From Saccharicrinis aurantiacus (lineage in GTDB: Bacteria; Bacteroidota; Bacteroidia; Bacteroidales; Marinilabiliaceae), in contig NZ_LYBV02000026.1 of NCBI RefSeq assembly GCF_001660705.2, positions 248,001 through 312,000 of the forward strand: 64,000 nucleotides of DNA, read 5' to 3'. Below are positions 24,808 through 32,867 of the stretch, one piece after another; the stretch's first letter is position 1, and each line of letters opens with the position of its first letter. The notes under the pieces are model-generated. The model had not been told where the DNA came from, made no database searches, and saw only the letters and a list, made by a program, of their open reading frames with translations. The translations under genes and the position numbers were made by a program.

Positions 24808-24855
24808 TAGTTGAATAATTTGTTCAACTAAAATATTAGTTATAAGTTTGAACTA
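24808..24855 (+). promoter_or_regulatory. Probable BlaI-type operator
   Basis: A perfect inverted repeat TAGTTGAA-N7-TTCAACTA (24808-24830) is followed by an imperfect one, TAGTT...TGAACTA (24837-24855), and a further half-site TTTAGTTGAAC (24860-24870) abutting the ATG at 24872. This arrangement is that expected for autorepression of a BlaI/CopY-family regulator. Confidence 0.7.
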
Positions 24856-24871
24856 TTAATTTAGTTGAACG

Positions 24872-25246
24872 ATGAAAGAATTAACAAAAGCAGAAGAACA
24901 GGTAATGCAGCAACTTTGGAATTTGGGCGAAACCAATGTAAAAAGCATTATTGAACAAATGTCGGAACCCAAGCCGGCATATAATACAGTATCCACCATA
25001 GTTAGGATTTTAGAAAACAAAGGTTTTGTAGATCATAAAAAGGTAGGCAAAGGATATGTGTATTTTGCCATTGTTACCAAAGAAGCTTATAAAAAGAAGT
25101 TTATGAAGCGTTTTATGTCGCATTACTTCCAAGATTCACTTAAAGATTTTGTTTCCTTTTTTGCTAAAGAAGATAAGATGGATATAAGTGAGTTGGAAGA
25201 GCTAATGAACGAAGTTAAAAACGATTTGAAAAATAAGGAGGATTAA
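24872..25246 (+). CDS. BlaI/MecI/CopY-family transcriptional repressor
   Basis: A 124-aa winged-helix repressor. KELTKAEEQVMQQLWNLGET (residues 2-21) and the recognition region KPAYNTVSTIVRILENKGFV (about residues 38-57) are typical of the family. VGKGYVYFAIVTKEAYKKKF forms the wing and start of the C-terminal dimerisation helices, which contain the acidic segment DKMDISELEELMNEVKNDL. It would bind the inverted repeats just upstream and be inactivated by the downstream M56 protein, one base away. The regulated targets beyond its own operon are not evident; there is no beta-lactamase here. Confidence 0.92.
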   Translation: MKELTKAEEQVMQQLWNLGETNVKSIIEQMSEPKPAYNTVSTIVRILENKGFVDHKKVGKGYVYFAIVTKEAYKKKFMKRFMSHYFQDSLKDFVSFFAKEDKMDISELEELMNEVKNDLKNKED

Positions 25247-25247
25247 C

Positions 25248-26498
25248 ATGGAAACCTTTATAGCATATCTTATAGAATCCGCTTTAATATTAGGAATATT
25301 AACCCTCTTTTATAAGTCGTTTTTGCACAACGAAACGCTTTTTAAATTCAATAGGTTTTACTTGCTGATGTCTGTTGCACTGGCAACAGTAGTGCCCTTT
25401 TTAAGTTTTTCTTTAGGTACCAAAAGTGCTGGAGTGGAGGCAGATAATTTTAGTAATTTACTGGGTACGGTTAATGTTTACGCCAATAATGTGCGCGAGT
25501 TAATTGTGCCTGTAGTAGCTAAAAGTAACATGTTTAAACTCCTTTATGTGTTGGGAGCAGTGGCATTGTTGTGTAGGTTGCTTTGGGGATTTATCCGATT
25601 GGGCGGATTATCTAAAAAAGCAAGCTGGACAAAGGAGAATGGTGTTAGAGTGGCCAATTTGCCTGGGCGCTTTAATCCTTTCTCGTTCTTTCAAATTATT
25701 TTTGTGAATCAAACCCTTTACTCTTCGTCCGATTTAGAGAAAATAATGATTCACGAAAAAGCCCACGTTCGATTAAAACATTCTGTTGATGTTATACTGT
25801 TTGAGCTATTATTGATAGTTCAGTGGTTTAACCCCTTTGTATGGTTCACTAAATTTTTATTAAAGGAGTTACACGAGTTTCAAGCCGATAAAACTGTATT
25901 AAAAAGCGGTATGCATGTTGGCGAGTATAAATTGTTGTTGCTTAACCAGGTCACAGGTGTCCGCTTGTTTCCGGTTAACAACCTAAATCAGAGTATCACT
26001 AAAAAACGATTTAAGATGATGACTAATAAAACATTAAAAAATATATTACTAATTAAATCAATTGTGGCTGTTGCCGTTTTAATAACTATTTCTACATTTT
26101 TTGCATGTACCAATAGTGATGAAGGGCCTGAATTAGCTGAAGAACCTCAATCATATTTAAATGTAGACCTTGATGAGGAGGTGTATTTTTTAGCCGATGT
26201 TATGCCTCAGTTTCCTGGAGGAGATTTGGGATTAAGAGAGTATATTGCTTCCAATGTTCGTTACCCTAAGGAGGCTCAGGAACAGGGCAAAGAAGGTAGA
26301 GCGTATGTACAATTTGTTGTTGATAAAACAGGGACTATAAAAGACGTAAAGATTGCTCGTTCTTCAGAATGTGCTTCAATTGATGAAGAAGCAATAAGAG
26401 TAGTATCGGCGCAACCTCAGTGGCAACCAGGTATAAAAGACGGAAAGAGTGTAAACGTTTCTTATACTGTTCCAATTAATTTTGTACTTAGAAAATAG
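25248..26498 (+). CDS. BlaR1-like M56 metallopeptidase with C-terminal TonB domain
   Basis: A 416-aa membrane protein. The N-terminal part has four predicted transmembrane helices (around 5-20, 37-54, 93-111, and 265-285). A zinc peptidase HExxH motif lies in IMIHEKAHVRLKHSVD. A lipoprotein-like TISTFFACTNSDEG follows the last helix. The C-terminal about 95 residues form a TonB C-terminal domain (YIASNVRYPKEAQEQGKEGR, then AYVQFVVDKTGTIKDVKI, ending VPINFVLRK). M56 proteins sense an extracellular cue and cut the BlaI-type repressor. In Bacteroidota the TonB fusion is common, but its function is unclear. It forms an operon with blaI, with a 1-base gap. Confidence 0.9.
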   Translation: METFIAYLIESALILGILTLFYKSFLHNETLFKFNRFYLLMSVALATVVPFLSFSLGTKSAGVEADNFSNLLGTVNVYANNVRELIVPVVAKSNMFKLLYVLGAVALLCRLLWGFIRLGGLSKKASWTKENGVRVANLPGRFNPFSFFQIIFVNQTLYSSSDLEKIMIHEKAHVRLKHSVDVILFELLLIVQWFNPFVWFTKFLLKELHEFQADKTVLKSGMHVGEYKLLLLNQVTGVRLFPVNNLNQSITKKRFKMMTNKTLKNILLIKSIVAVAVLITISTFFACTNSDEGPELAEEPQSYLNVDLDEEVYFLADVMPQFPGGDLGLREYIASNVRYPKEAQEQGKEGRAYVQFVVDKTGTIKDVKIARSSECASIDEEAIRVVSAQPQWQPGIKDGKSVNVSYTVPINFVLRK

Positions 26499-26549
26499 AG
26501 TGACTTCTATTTATTAAAATAATAAGTAAAACAAAAGAAAAGACAATGC

Positions 26550-26574
26550 AAAGGCTGCCAAATGGTGGCCTTTT
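26550..26574 (+). terminator. Hairpin terminator of the blaI-M56 operon
   Basis: AAAGGCTGCCA / TGGTGGCCTTT folds with a TG/TG internal mismatch and a 2-3 base loop, followed by TTTTA. Confidence 0.65.
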
Positions 26575-26628
26575 ATACTTTTATTAGGTAAATGCTTGCT
26601 TATTAGAGTGAGTTTAATTTCAAATCAC

Positions 26629-26636
26629 TATTTTTG
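26629..26636 (+). promoter_or_regulatory. -7 promoter element of hydG
   Basis: TATTTTTG, followed by C, is a perfect TAnnTTTG box 20 bases before the ATG at 26656. No good -33 box is visible at 19-21 bases. It supports the ATG at 26656 over the in-frame upstream start at 26596. Confidence 0.4.
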
Positions 26637-26655
26637 CGGCTTAAACAAAAAGTAC

Positions 26656-28089
26656 ATGTCAATTATCTATACCCCGCAACAATATAAGTTAGCAGATAAA
26701 GCCCAAGAGAATTTTATTGATGCCGATGAGATTCATCAAATATTAGAGGCGGCAAAAAGCCCTCATGCTGATGATGTCCGTCGTATCATAAGCAAATCCT
26801 TAAACAAGGCGCGCCTTTCGCTTCAAGAAACAGCTGTGTTACTAAATGCGGATAGTCCTGAATTGGTGCAAGAAATTAAAGACGCTGCCAAGGAATTAAA
26901 AGAGCGTGTTTACGGTAAGCGTATTGTGCTGTTTGCACCACTTTATGTGGGTAACTTATGTATTAATAATTGTACTTATTGTGGTTTCCGTAACGAGAAT
27001 AAGGATCAAAAAAGAACCACGCTTACGCTAGATGATTTAAAACTAGAGGTGAAAGCCCTTGAGGATGCCGGACATAAGCGATTGATATTGGTTTATGGCG
27101 AGCACCCAAAATACGATGCTAATTTTATAGCTGAAACCGTTAAAACAGTTTATGGCGTAAAGCATAAAAATGGCGAAATCCGTCGCTTAAATATTAATGC
27201 TGCTCCACTTGATGTTGAAGGATTTAAAACTGTGGCTGATGCAGGTATTGGTACCTACCAGATATTTCAGGAAACCTACCATCGCGAAACCTACGATAAA
27301 GTGCATAAAAGCGGTCCAAAGAAGGATTACGATTGGCGTGTTACAGGCTTAGATAGAGCCATGACAGGAGGCATCGACGATTTGGGCATTGGTGCTTTAT
27401 TGGGCTTGTACGATTGGCGTTTCGAAATTTTAGGTTTGTTGCGTCATGTGAACCATCTAGAGTCTGTTTTTAATATCGGTCCGCATACCATTTCATTTCC
27501 GCGCCTGCAAGATGCCTCGGGCATTGATGTCGATTCAAAATGGAAAGTATCTGATGCCGATTTTACCCGATTAGTGGCCATCCTCCGATTAGCAGTTCCT
27601 TATACAGGGCTAATACTAACCGCTCGTGAGCCAGCCGAAATTAGAGATGAGGTATTGCAATATGGCGTGTCGCAAATAGACGGCGGAACCAATATTGAAT
27701 TAAAAGGCTATTCGGCCGATGAGGATGAACAAAACTTGGATAAAGAGCAATTTGTAATTTCAGATAACCGCAGTCTTAATGAAGTGATGGACGAGCTGGT
27801 CCAGAAAGGTTTTATCCCATCATTCTGTACGGCATGTTATCGTAAAGATAGAACGGGCGAGCACTTTATGGAGTTTTCGGTACCCGGATTCATTAAACGT
27901 TTTTGCCAACCCAATGCCATGCTTACTTTGGTGGAGTACCTTGAGGATTATGCACCTCAATCCACTAAAGAAAAAGGATATAAACTAATAGAAGAGGAAC
28001 TCGCTAATTACGAAGATGAGCGTTTTAAATCGCGCTTATTACAGCGTTTAGAAAACATAAAAAGTGGCACCCGCGATTTATATTTTTAG
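26656..28089 (+). CDS. hydG: [FeFe]-hydrogenase H-cluster maturase HydG
   Basis: Radical SAM tyrosine lyase that makes CO and cyanide for the hydrogenase H-cluster. It starts at the ATG at 26656 (477 aa), directly behind a -7 box. The SAM cluster motif is C-INN-C-TY-C (C102, C106, C109). The C-terminal extension carries C391-x2-C394-x22-C417, the ligands of the auxiliary cluster that separate HydG from ThiH. FNIGPHTISFPRLQDASG and SQIDGGTNIELKGY are further conserved segments. No hydE, hydF or hydrogenase gene lies nearby, so the partners must be elsewhere in the genome. It ends at a strong terminator. Confidence 0.95.
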   Translation: MSIIYTPQQYKLADKAQENFIDADEIHQILEAAKSPHADDVRRIISKSLNKARLSLQETAVLLNADSPELVQEIKDAAKELKERVYGKRIVLFAPLYVGNLCINNCTYCGFRNENKDQKRTTLTLDDLKLEVKALEDAGHKRLILVYGEHPKYDANFIAETVKTVYGVKHKNGEIRRLNINAAPLDVEGFKTVADAGIGTYQIFQETYHRETYDKVHKSGPKKDYDWRVTGLDRAMTGGIDDLGIGALLGLYDWRFEILGLLRHVNHLESVFNIGPHTISFPRLQDASGIDVDSKWKVSDADFTRLVAILRLAVPYTGLILTAREPAEIRDEVLQYGVSQIDGGTNIELKGYSADEDEQNLDKEQFVISDNRSLNEVMDELVQKGFIPSFCTACYRKDRTGEHFMEFSVPGFIKRFCQPNAMLTLVEYLEDYAPQSTKEKGYKLIEEELANYEDERFKSRLLQRLENIKSGTRDLYF

Positions 28090-28109
28090 TAAGAATTCAT
28101 TCTTACAAT

Positions 28110-28147
28110 AAAAATGCCCCTATGCTGTGAAGTGTAGGGGCATTTTT
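28110..28147 (+). terminator. Rho-independent terminator of hydG
   Basis: Perfect 13-bp stem AAAAATGCCCCTA / TAGGGGCATTTTT with a 12-base loop. Confidence 0.92.
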
Positions 28148-28295
28148 GCTTTTATATCCTCAGTGTAAATTCAGTTGTAATATCGGAAATGATCGATTAT
28201 TGATTGTTTTTGTATTTATTTAAAAATAGGACTCTTCATAGTTTTACATCCTGTAAAGAAGTTTAAAATATATCATTATCTAAAATATTTAAACA

Positions 28296-29777
28296 ATGAA
28301 GAGTGCATTGAAAATAAGCTTTATTGCAGTTCTGTTAATTACAGTTACACAGCTGCATAGTCAAAAGAAATTTAAAGCCAACTGGGAATCCCTATCTCAA
28401 TACGAATGCCCTGAGTGGTTCCGCGATGCTAAGTTTGGTATTTACACACACTGGGGTGTATATTCTGTACCAGAGGATGAATCGGATTGGTATGGAACTT
28501 ATATGTACACCGAAGGACATCCTAATAATACCACTCATAAAGAAAACTATGGCGACCCAAAGGAATTTGGATACAAAGATTTAGTACCTCTTTTTACAGC
28601 ACCTAAGTTTGATGCCGATGAATGGGCTGAATTATTTGTGGAGTCAGGAGCTCGTTTTGCAGGTCCTGCTGGCGAACATGCCGATGGTTTTTCAATGTGG
28701 GATTCAAAAGCAAATCCATGGAATTCGGTGGATATGGGACCTAAACGCGATATTGTTGCCGAGCTAGAAACTGCCATTCGAAAGCGAGGATTAAAGTATG
28801 TTGTTAGCCTTCATCATTCGTGGCTTTGGGGTTGGTTTCCCACATGGGATGAGAATACCGATTGTGCCGATCCTGCCAACGAATCTTTATATGGCGAAAA
28901 AGTTGCATCAACCGCATGGAGAGTTGAAGGTGAACGTGGATATTACAAGGTTGATCCAATGCCAAGTGCCAAGTTTGAAAAGTTGTGGCTTGAGAAAGTA
29001 AAAGAAGTTGTTGATGGTTATAATCCTGATTTACTATGGTTCGATAATCGAGTTCAAATACTTTCAGAAAAAGTTCGCCAAGAGATGATGGCCTACGCTT
29101 ATAACAATGCTGCGAAGAACAATCAGGAGTTTGTATTAACATTTAAGCGACCAGACTTTCCTTTGGGTACAGGAACTGTTGATTTAGAACGCAATCGAAT
29201 GCCCGATATTTATCCAGAACCTTGGTTAACGGATAATTCTATATCTAAACAAAAATGGATTTGGCATAAAGATCTAAAATGCTATCCAACCAATAACCTT
29301 ATTGATGATTTGGTTGATATCGTGAGTAAAAATGGTAACCTATTATTAAATGTAGCGCCAAACCCTGATGGTACTATTCCTGAGGATCAGAAGCAGAGAT
29401 TGAGAAAGATGGGGCAATGGTTGAAGTTAAATGGTGAGGCCATCTACGAAACTCGTCCTTGGCTAGTGTATGGCGAAGGGCCTACCGAAACAAAAACAGG
29501 TCATTTAGCAGATATGCATTTCGATGGATTTGGTGATGAAGATATTCGTTTTACAACCCGTAATGGACAATTATATGCCATAGCTTTAGGATGGCCAAAG
29601 TCAAATGTGCTTTCAGTAAAGTCCTTAAGTTCTACTTCATTTAATGGAGATATTAAGCGTATCGAGTTAATCGGATCAAAGAGTAAGCTAACTTGGGAAC
29701 AAACTAAAACGTCTTTAAATATCCAATTGCCATCGGCAAAGCCATGTGAGCATGCTTTCGTATTTAAAATTAATTAG
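28296..29777 (+). CDS. GH29 alpha-L-fucosidase-family enzyme (possible exo-alpha-L-galactosidase), copy 1
   Basis: Exo-acting retaining glycosidase releasing L-fucose or the related L-galactose. The 493-aa protein has a Sec signal peptide (to about residue 22) and is probably periplasmic. [14 protein letters not shown] (about 47-60) is the GH29 N-terminal motif. The catalytic nucleophile is D250 in [10 protein letters not shown]. The motif normally reading HHDGF here reads [11 protein letters not shown], with the second His replaced by Ala. WLTDNSIS and [19 protein letters not shown] are also family-typical. It closely resembles the enzyme at 47475-48983 along its whole length and is less similar to that at 51058-52587. 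It is followed after 2 bases by the solute-binding protein gene. GH29 members acting on L-galactose are known in porphyran loci; this is my preferred but unproven assignment. Confidence 0.88.
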   Translation: MKSALKISFIAVLLITVTQLHSQKKFKANWESLSQYECPEWFRDAKFGIYTHWGVYSVPEDESDWYGTYMYTEGHPNNTTHKENYGDPKEFGYKDLVPLFTAPKFDADEWAELFVESGARFAGPAGEHADGFSMWDSKANPWNSVDMGPKRDIVAELETAIRKRGLKYVVSLHHSWLWGWFPTWDENTDCADPANESLYGEKVASTAWRVEGERGYYKVDPMPSAKFEKLWLEKVKEVVDGYNPDLLWFDNRVQILSEKVRQEMMAYAYNNAAKNNQEFVLTFKRPDFPLGTGTVDLERNRMPDIYPEPWLTDNSISKQKWIWHKDLKCYPTNNLIDDLVDIVSKNGNLLLNVAPNPDGTIPEDQKQRLRKMGQWLKLNGEAIYETRPWLVYGEGPTETKTGHLADMHFDGFGDEDIRFTTRNGQLYAIALGWPKSNVLSVKSLSSTSFNGDIKRIELIGSKSKLTWEQTKTSLNIQLPSAKPCEHAFVFKIN

Positions 29778-29779
29778 CT

Positions 29780-31006
29780 ATGAATTCTAATAAGTTACGA
29801 ATTGCTGTTCGCAAGTACGATCCCTTTGAATCTGCCATCGAAAAAATATGGCAGAAATTTAAAGGTACTACAGCTTGCCCTCTTGAGCTTGAGATAGTCC
29901 TTCTTGATTTGCATCCCTTGTATGAGGAGATCATTGTTAAAGATGGACTAAAAAACGGGGATTGGGATATTACATTTATCAATACCGATTGGATTACTGA
30001 GGCGGTTAAAGATGGTCATGTTGAAAAGCTAGATGCCTATATAAAAAGGTCTACGCCTGATTCTTATCCTGAAAATTGGTCATCATCGCTTTTGCAGATG
30101 CAAGAGTTTGATGGTTCTGTTTATGGTTTGCCTATGCACAATGGCCCCGAATGTTTGATTTATAGAAAAGATCTTTTTGAGAGTGCACAGGAGAAAGAAG
30201 CCTTTAAAGTCAGATATGGTAGGGAACTAGAAGTACCATCAACCTGGGATGAATTTAATGAACTTGCTTTGTTTTTTCAACGCCCTATTGAAGGACAATA
30301 TGGTACTGTATTCGCAGCTTATCCTGATGGACACAATACTGTATTCGACTTTTGCTTGCAAATGTGGACCAGGGGAGGAGAATTATTAGCCGAAGATGGA
30401 GCTGTTATTCTAAATTCAGAGCAAGCCATTGCGGGGATGAAGTATTATCGTTCAGCCATAAAAAATACAGAGATGGTGCATCCTAAATCATTTGATCTTG
30501 ATTCTGTGCAATCAGGGATGGCATTTGCCAATGGAGAAGTGGCTATGATGGTAAATTGGTTTGGCTTCGCATCAATGTGCGAGGTTTACGATAAATCGAA
30601 AGTAAAGGGAAAGGTTGATGTTGCCTATGTGCCTGCTGGTGCAGGAGGGGAAGGTGTTTCCTTAAATGCCTACTGGTTATACGCATTAGGCACAGGAAGT
30701 AAGCACAAACAAATTGCCTACGACTTTATGCGTTTTGCCATTAATGCCGAAAATGATAAACTTCTTACTTTGGAAGGAGGAATTGGTTGCCGAAAATCAA
30801 CGTGGATAGATGCTGAAGTGAATAGTGTTGTTCCTTATTATTATAAATTAGAAAAGCTTCATAAAAATACCAGAGCATTACCAAAGCTGGCCCATTGGCC
30901 AAAAGTAGCCAGCGTAATTGATAAATTAGTATTAGAGGTAATTAATACAGAAAAAGATATTGAAGATATATTAAATGAAGCACAACTAAAGTTGGATGCT
31001 ATGTAA
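29780..31006 (+). CDS. Extracellular solute-binding-protein-family protein lacking a signal peptide
   Basis: A 408-aa protein of the family 1 sugar-binding (ABC SBP) fold. It shows DITFINTDWITEAVKDGHVE (about residues 55-75), GSVYGLPMHNGPECLIYRKD, VPSTWDEFNELALFF, FANGEVAMMVNWFG and AYDFMRFAINAENDKLL. Sec or lipoprotein signals are absent: the protein begins MNSNKLRIAVRKYDPF and goes straight into the fold. It would therefore stay in the cytoplasm. No ABC permease or ATPase gene is near. It sits 2 bases after a GH29 gene and about 210 bases before the MaoC-like gene. It could be a cytoplasmic sugar or uronate sensor or buffer, but that is speculation. Confidence 0.8.
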   Translation: MNSNKLRIAVRKYDPFESAIEKIWQKFKGTTACPLELEIVLLDLHPLYEEIIVKDGLKNGDWDITFINTDWITEAVKDGHVEKLDAYIKRSTPDSYPENWSSSLLQMQEFDGSVYGLPMHNGPECLIYRKDLFESAQEKEAFKVRYGRELEVPSTWDEFNELALFFQRPIEGQYGTVFAAYPDGHNTVFDFCLQMWTRGGELLAEDGAVILNSEQAIAGMKYYRSAIKNTEMVHPKSFDLDSVQSGMAFANGEVAMMVNWFGFASMCEVYDKSKVKGKVDVAYVPAGAGGEGVSLNAYWLYALGTGSKHKQIAYDFMRFAINAENDKLLTLEGGIGCRKSTWIDAEVNSVVPYYYKLEKLHKNTRALPKLAHWPKVASVIDKLVLEVINTEKDIEDILNEAQLKLDAM

Positions 31007-31069
31007 GTTCAAAGGGGAATCGGAAATTGCATATAATAAATTTTAAGGTTGTGATTATTAGGAGCTGCA

Positions 31070-31150
31070 TTTAGGCGCCTTGATGTTTTTTCCTTAGTTT
31101 TTGTCATCAAGAACAAAAAGTAGGTCAGGGTTTGGGATGAAATCCCAATA
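31070..31150 (+). repeat. Mosaic intergenic repeat (TTTAGGCGCCT family), short copy
   Basis: TTTAGGCGCCT, then the hairpin AGTTTTTGTCATCAAGAAC with AAAAAGT, and TTTGGGATGAAATCCCAATA. Compare with 23393-23632. It fills the space between the solute-binding and MaoC-like genes. Confidence 0.55.
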
Positions 31151-31215
31151 AGTAAAGTCGTTTAGGATAATATTGAAAAAAAAGAGTTATAGGATTAAAT
31201 TTTAAATTAATTGAT

Positions 31216-31719
31216 ATGCCAGAAAATACACCAATAGAGAATCACAAAGATATTAAGCTTTATAATACAGAAGATTGGCTTTATGAGGATTTTGTAATCG
31301 GACAAAAAGATCGTTCCATTAGTAGAACCATCTCCGAAGGAGAATCGATGACATTTAACGGTCTTGTGCTAGATATGCACCCATATGTTGGCGACCAGAA
31401 GTTTGCCGAAGAAGAGGGGCTATTTGGCAAAAGACTTGTTGCAGGTGCTTTGGTATTTAGTATGGGACTTGGCCTTATGGCCAATAACAATGTAAATACT
31501 TTTAGCTATGGATACGATAAACTACGTTTTATTAAGCCAGTGTTTATAGGTGATACTATTTATACCATTAGAACGCACTTAAACAAGCAAACTAAATATG
31601 ATAAAATGGGACTGATAACTGTAAGTTATGAGGTTTATAAACAGCCGGGAGAGTTGGTTTTATATTGCGAACACCTACAAACGGTTAAGTATAGGAACCC
31701 TGAAAATATAAAGAGATAA
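31216..31719 (+). CDS. MaoC-like hotdog-fold protein
   Basis: A 167-aa single hotdog domain of the MaoC/(R)-hydratase family. Typical elements are [40 protein letters not shown] and the [17 protein letters not shown] segment. The hydratase motif normally D-x-N/H-P-x-H reads LDMHPYVGD here: the Asp and HP are kept but the catalytic His is Val. It may have a different acyl-CoA substrate or no hydratase activity. It is separated from the solute-binding gene by a repeat but has the same direction, and ends at its own terminator. What it does in a sugar-degradation neighbourhood is unclear. Confidence 0.85.
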   Translation: MPENTPIENHKDIKLYNTEDWLYEDFVIGQKDRSISRTISEGESMTFNGLVLDMHPYVGDQKFAEEEGLFGKRLVAGALVFSMGLGLMANNNVNTFSYGYDKLRFIKPVFIGDTIYTIRTHLNKQTKYDKMGLITVSYEVYKQPGELVLYCEHLQTVKYRNPENIKR

Positions 31720-31740
31720 CAATTTTAACAATGCAAAAAG

Positions 31741-31765
31741 GGATACCATTAGGTGTCCTTTTTTT
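31741..31765 (+). terminator. Rho-independent terminator after the MaoC-like gene
   Basis: GGATACC / GGTGTCC 7-bp stem (one T-G wobble) with a 4-base loop and seven T. Confidence 0.85.
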
Positions 31766-31804
31766 ATACCTTAATCTTATTTTATAGAGTTGCTGAATTG
31801 TTAA

Positions 31805-32686
31805 TTACAATTGATATTCATTCTTAAAATTAATGCTGTTTTTATAGTCTCTAGGAGATTGATGTATATACTTTTTAAAAACTTTTCCGAAGTTTGTTGG
31901 GCATGAGAATCCGCATAAATCTGCTATCTCTCCAATTGGTTTTGAAGAAGTATCTAGCAATAGTAGCGACTTTTCTATGCGTTGTTTGTTAATATAGTCG
32001 AGTGGCGTTTGATGGGTAAGCTCTTTAAATTTTCTAGTATAATGATCAGGTGAGAGATGACATAAGCTGGCGAGTTGACCAATGGTTATATTTCTTTGAA
32101 TGTTACTGTGTATGTATTTTATTGAGTGAGAAATCCGATTGTGTACTTCGCTTTCTAAGTTCATTTTTGGAGTGCTAATAAAATCAGAGATTAATAAATC
32201 TAGCAATCCAGCTGATTTTAAAATGTTGCTTGCATCACTAATTTTATTTTTATTGATTCCAAGCTTCATCCTTTTCTGATAAACATTGGGGTTACCTGTT
32301 GGGAGATGCATCCCTCTGTTTAAATCGTAAAGTTTTTTGAAAAAACTAAAATGATGTGGTTCTGCTTTTATTTCATTAATAAAATTAAAAAGCTGATAAA
32401 TATTTAATCCATCAGATAGTTTAATTGAGAAAGTGGCATAATATTGCTCCATATATTTGGGGCATTTATACGTACACTGAATAAAGCTAGGAACCAAATA
32501 GAGGTATCCTTTTTTAAGTTTTAGCGATTTATCACCTATCAGCATATGGGCTTCTCCCTCGGTTATCAAATACAATCGCGAAAAAGGGCTAATGATGTTT
32601 TCGTAATTCCACTCTTGCCCCAATGTACAGTGTGCAATGGATGAGAGATTATAAGAGATATTATTTAGTAAGCTTAAAATATTCAT
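31805..32686 (-). CDS. AraC-family transcriptional regulator
   Basis: A 293-aa regulator. The N-terminal cupin-like sensor domain (about 1-150; RLYLITEGEAHMLIGDKSLK) is followed by the C-terminal double helix-turn-helix (about 190-285). This has ITIGQLASLCHLSPDHYTRK, then FKELTHQTPLDYINKQRIEK, then IGEIADLCGFSCPTNFGKVF, then KKYIHQSPRDYK, the family signature. It probably responds to a sugar or glycan degradation product. It is convergent with the MaoC-like gene and lies upstream of, and in the same direction as, nothing else within 100 bases. It is a candidate regulator of the neighbouring glycosidase units. Confidence 0.93.
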   Translation of the reverse strand: MNILSLLNNISYNLSSIAHCTLGQEWNYENIISPFSRLYLITEGEAHMLIGDKSLKLKKGYLYLVPSFIQCTYKCPKYMEQYYATFSIKLSDGLNIYQLFNFINEIKAEPHHFSFFKKLYDLNRGMHLPTGNPNVYQKRMKLGINKNKISDASNILKSAGLLDLLISDFISTPKMNLESEVHNRISHSIKYIHSNIQRNITIGQLASLCHLSPDHYTRKFKELTHQTPLDYINKQRIEKSLLLLDTSSKPIGEIADLCGFSCPTNFGKVFKKYIHQSPRDYKNSINFKNEYQL

Positions 32687-32791
32687 GTGTCAATGTGTGT
32701 AGCTTAAAATTTAATTGGGATAAGTATTAATTGCTGATGCAAAATAATTAGAATATCGGAAATAATTTATTTATTCCTTAGGGTATATAAC

Positions 32792-32824
32792 AAAAAAAAC
32801 GAGCACCCTAATAAGGCGCTCGTT
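32792..32824 (-). terminator. Terminator of the sulfatase gene ending at 32868
   Basis: On the minus strand AACGAGC / GCTCGTT (13-base loop, with partial inner pairing) is followed by eight T. Confidence 0.82.
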
Positions 32825-32867
32825 CTATTCAAATGCAACATTAATAATTCCATTATTAAATGATGTA

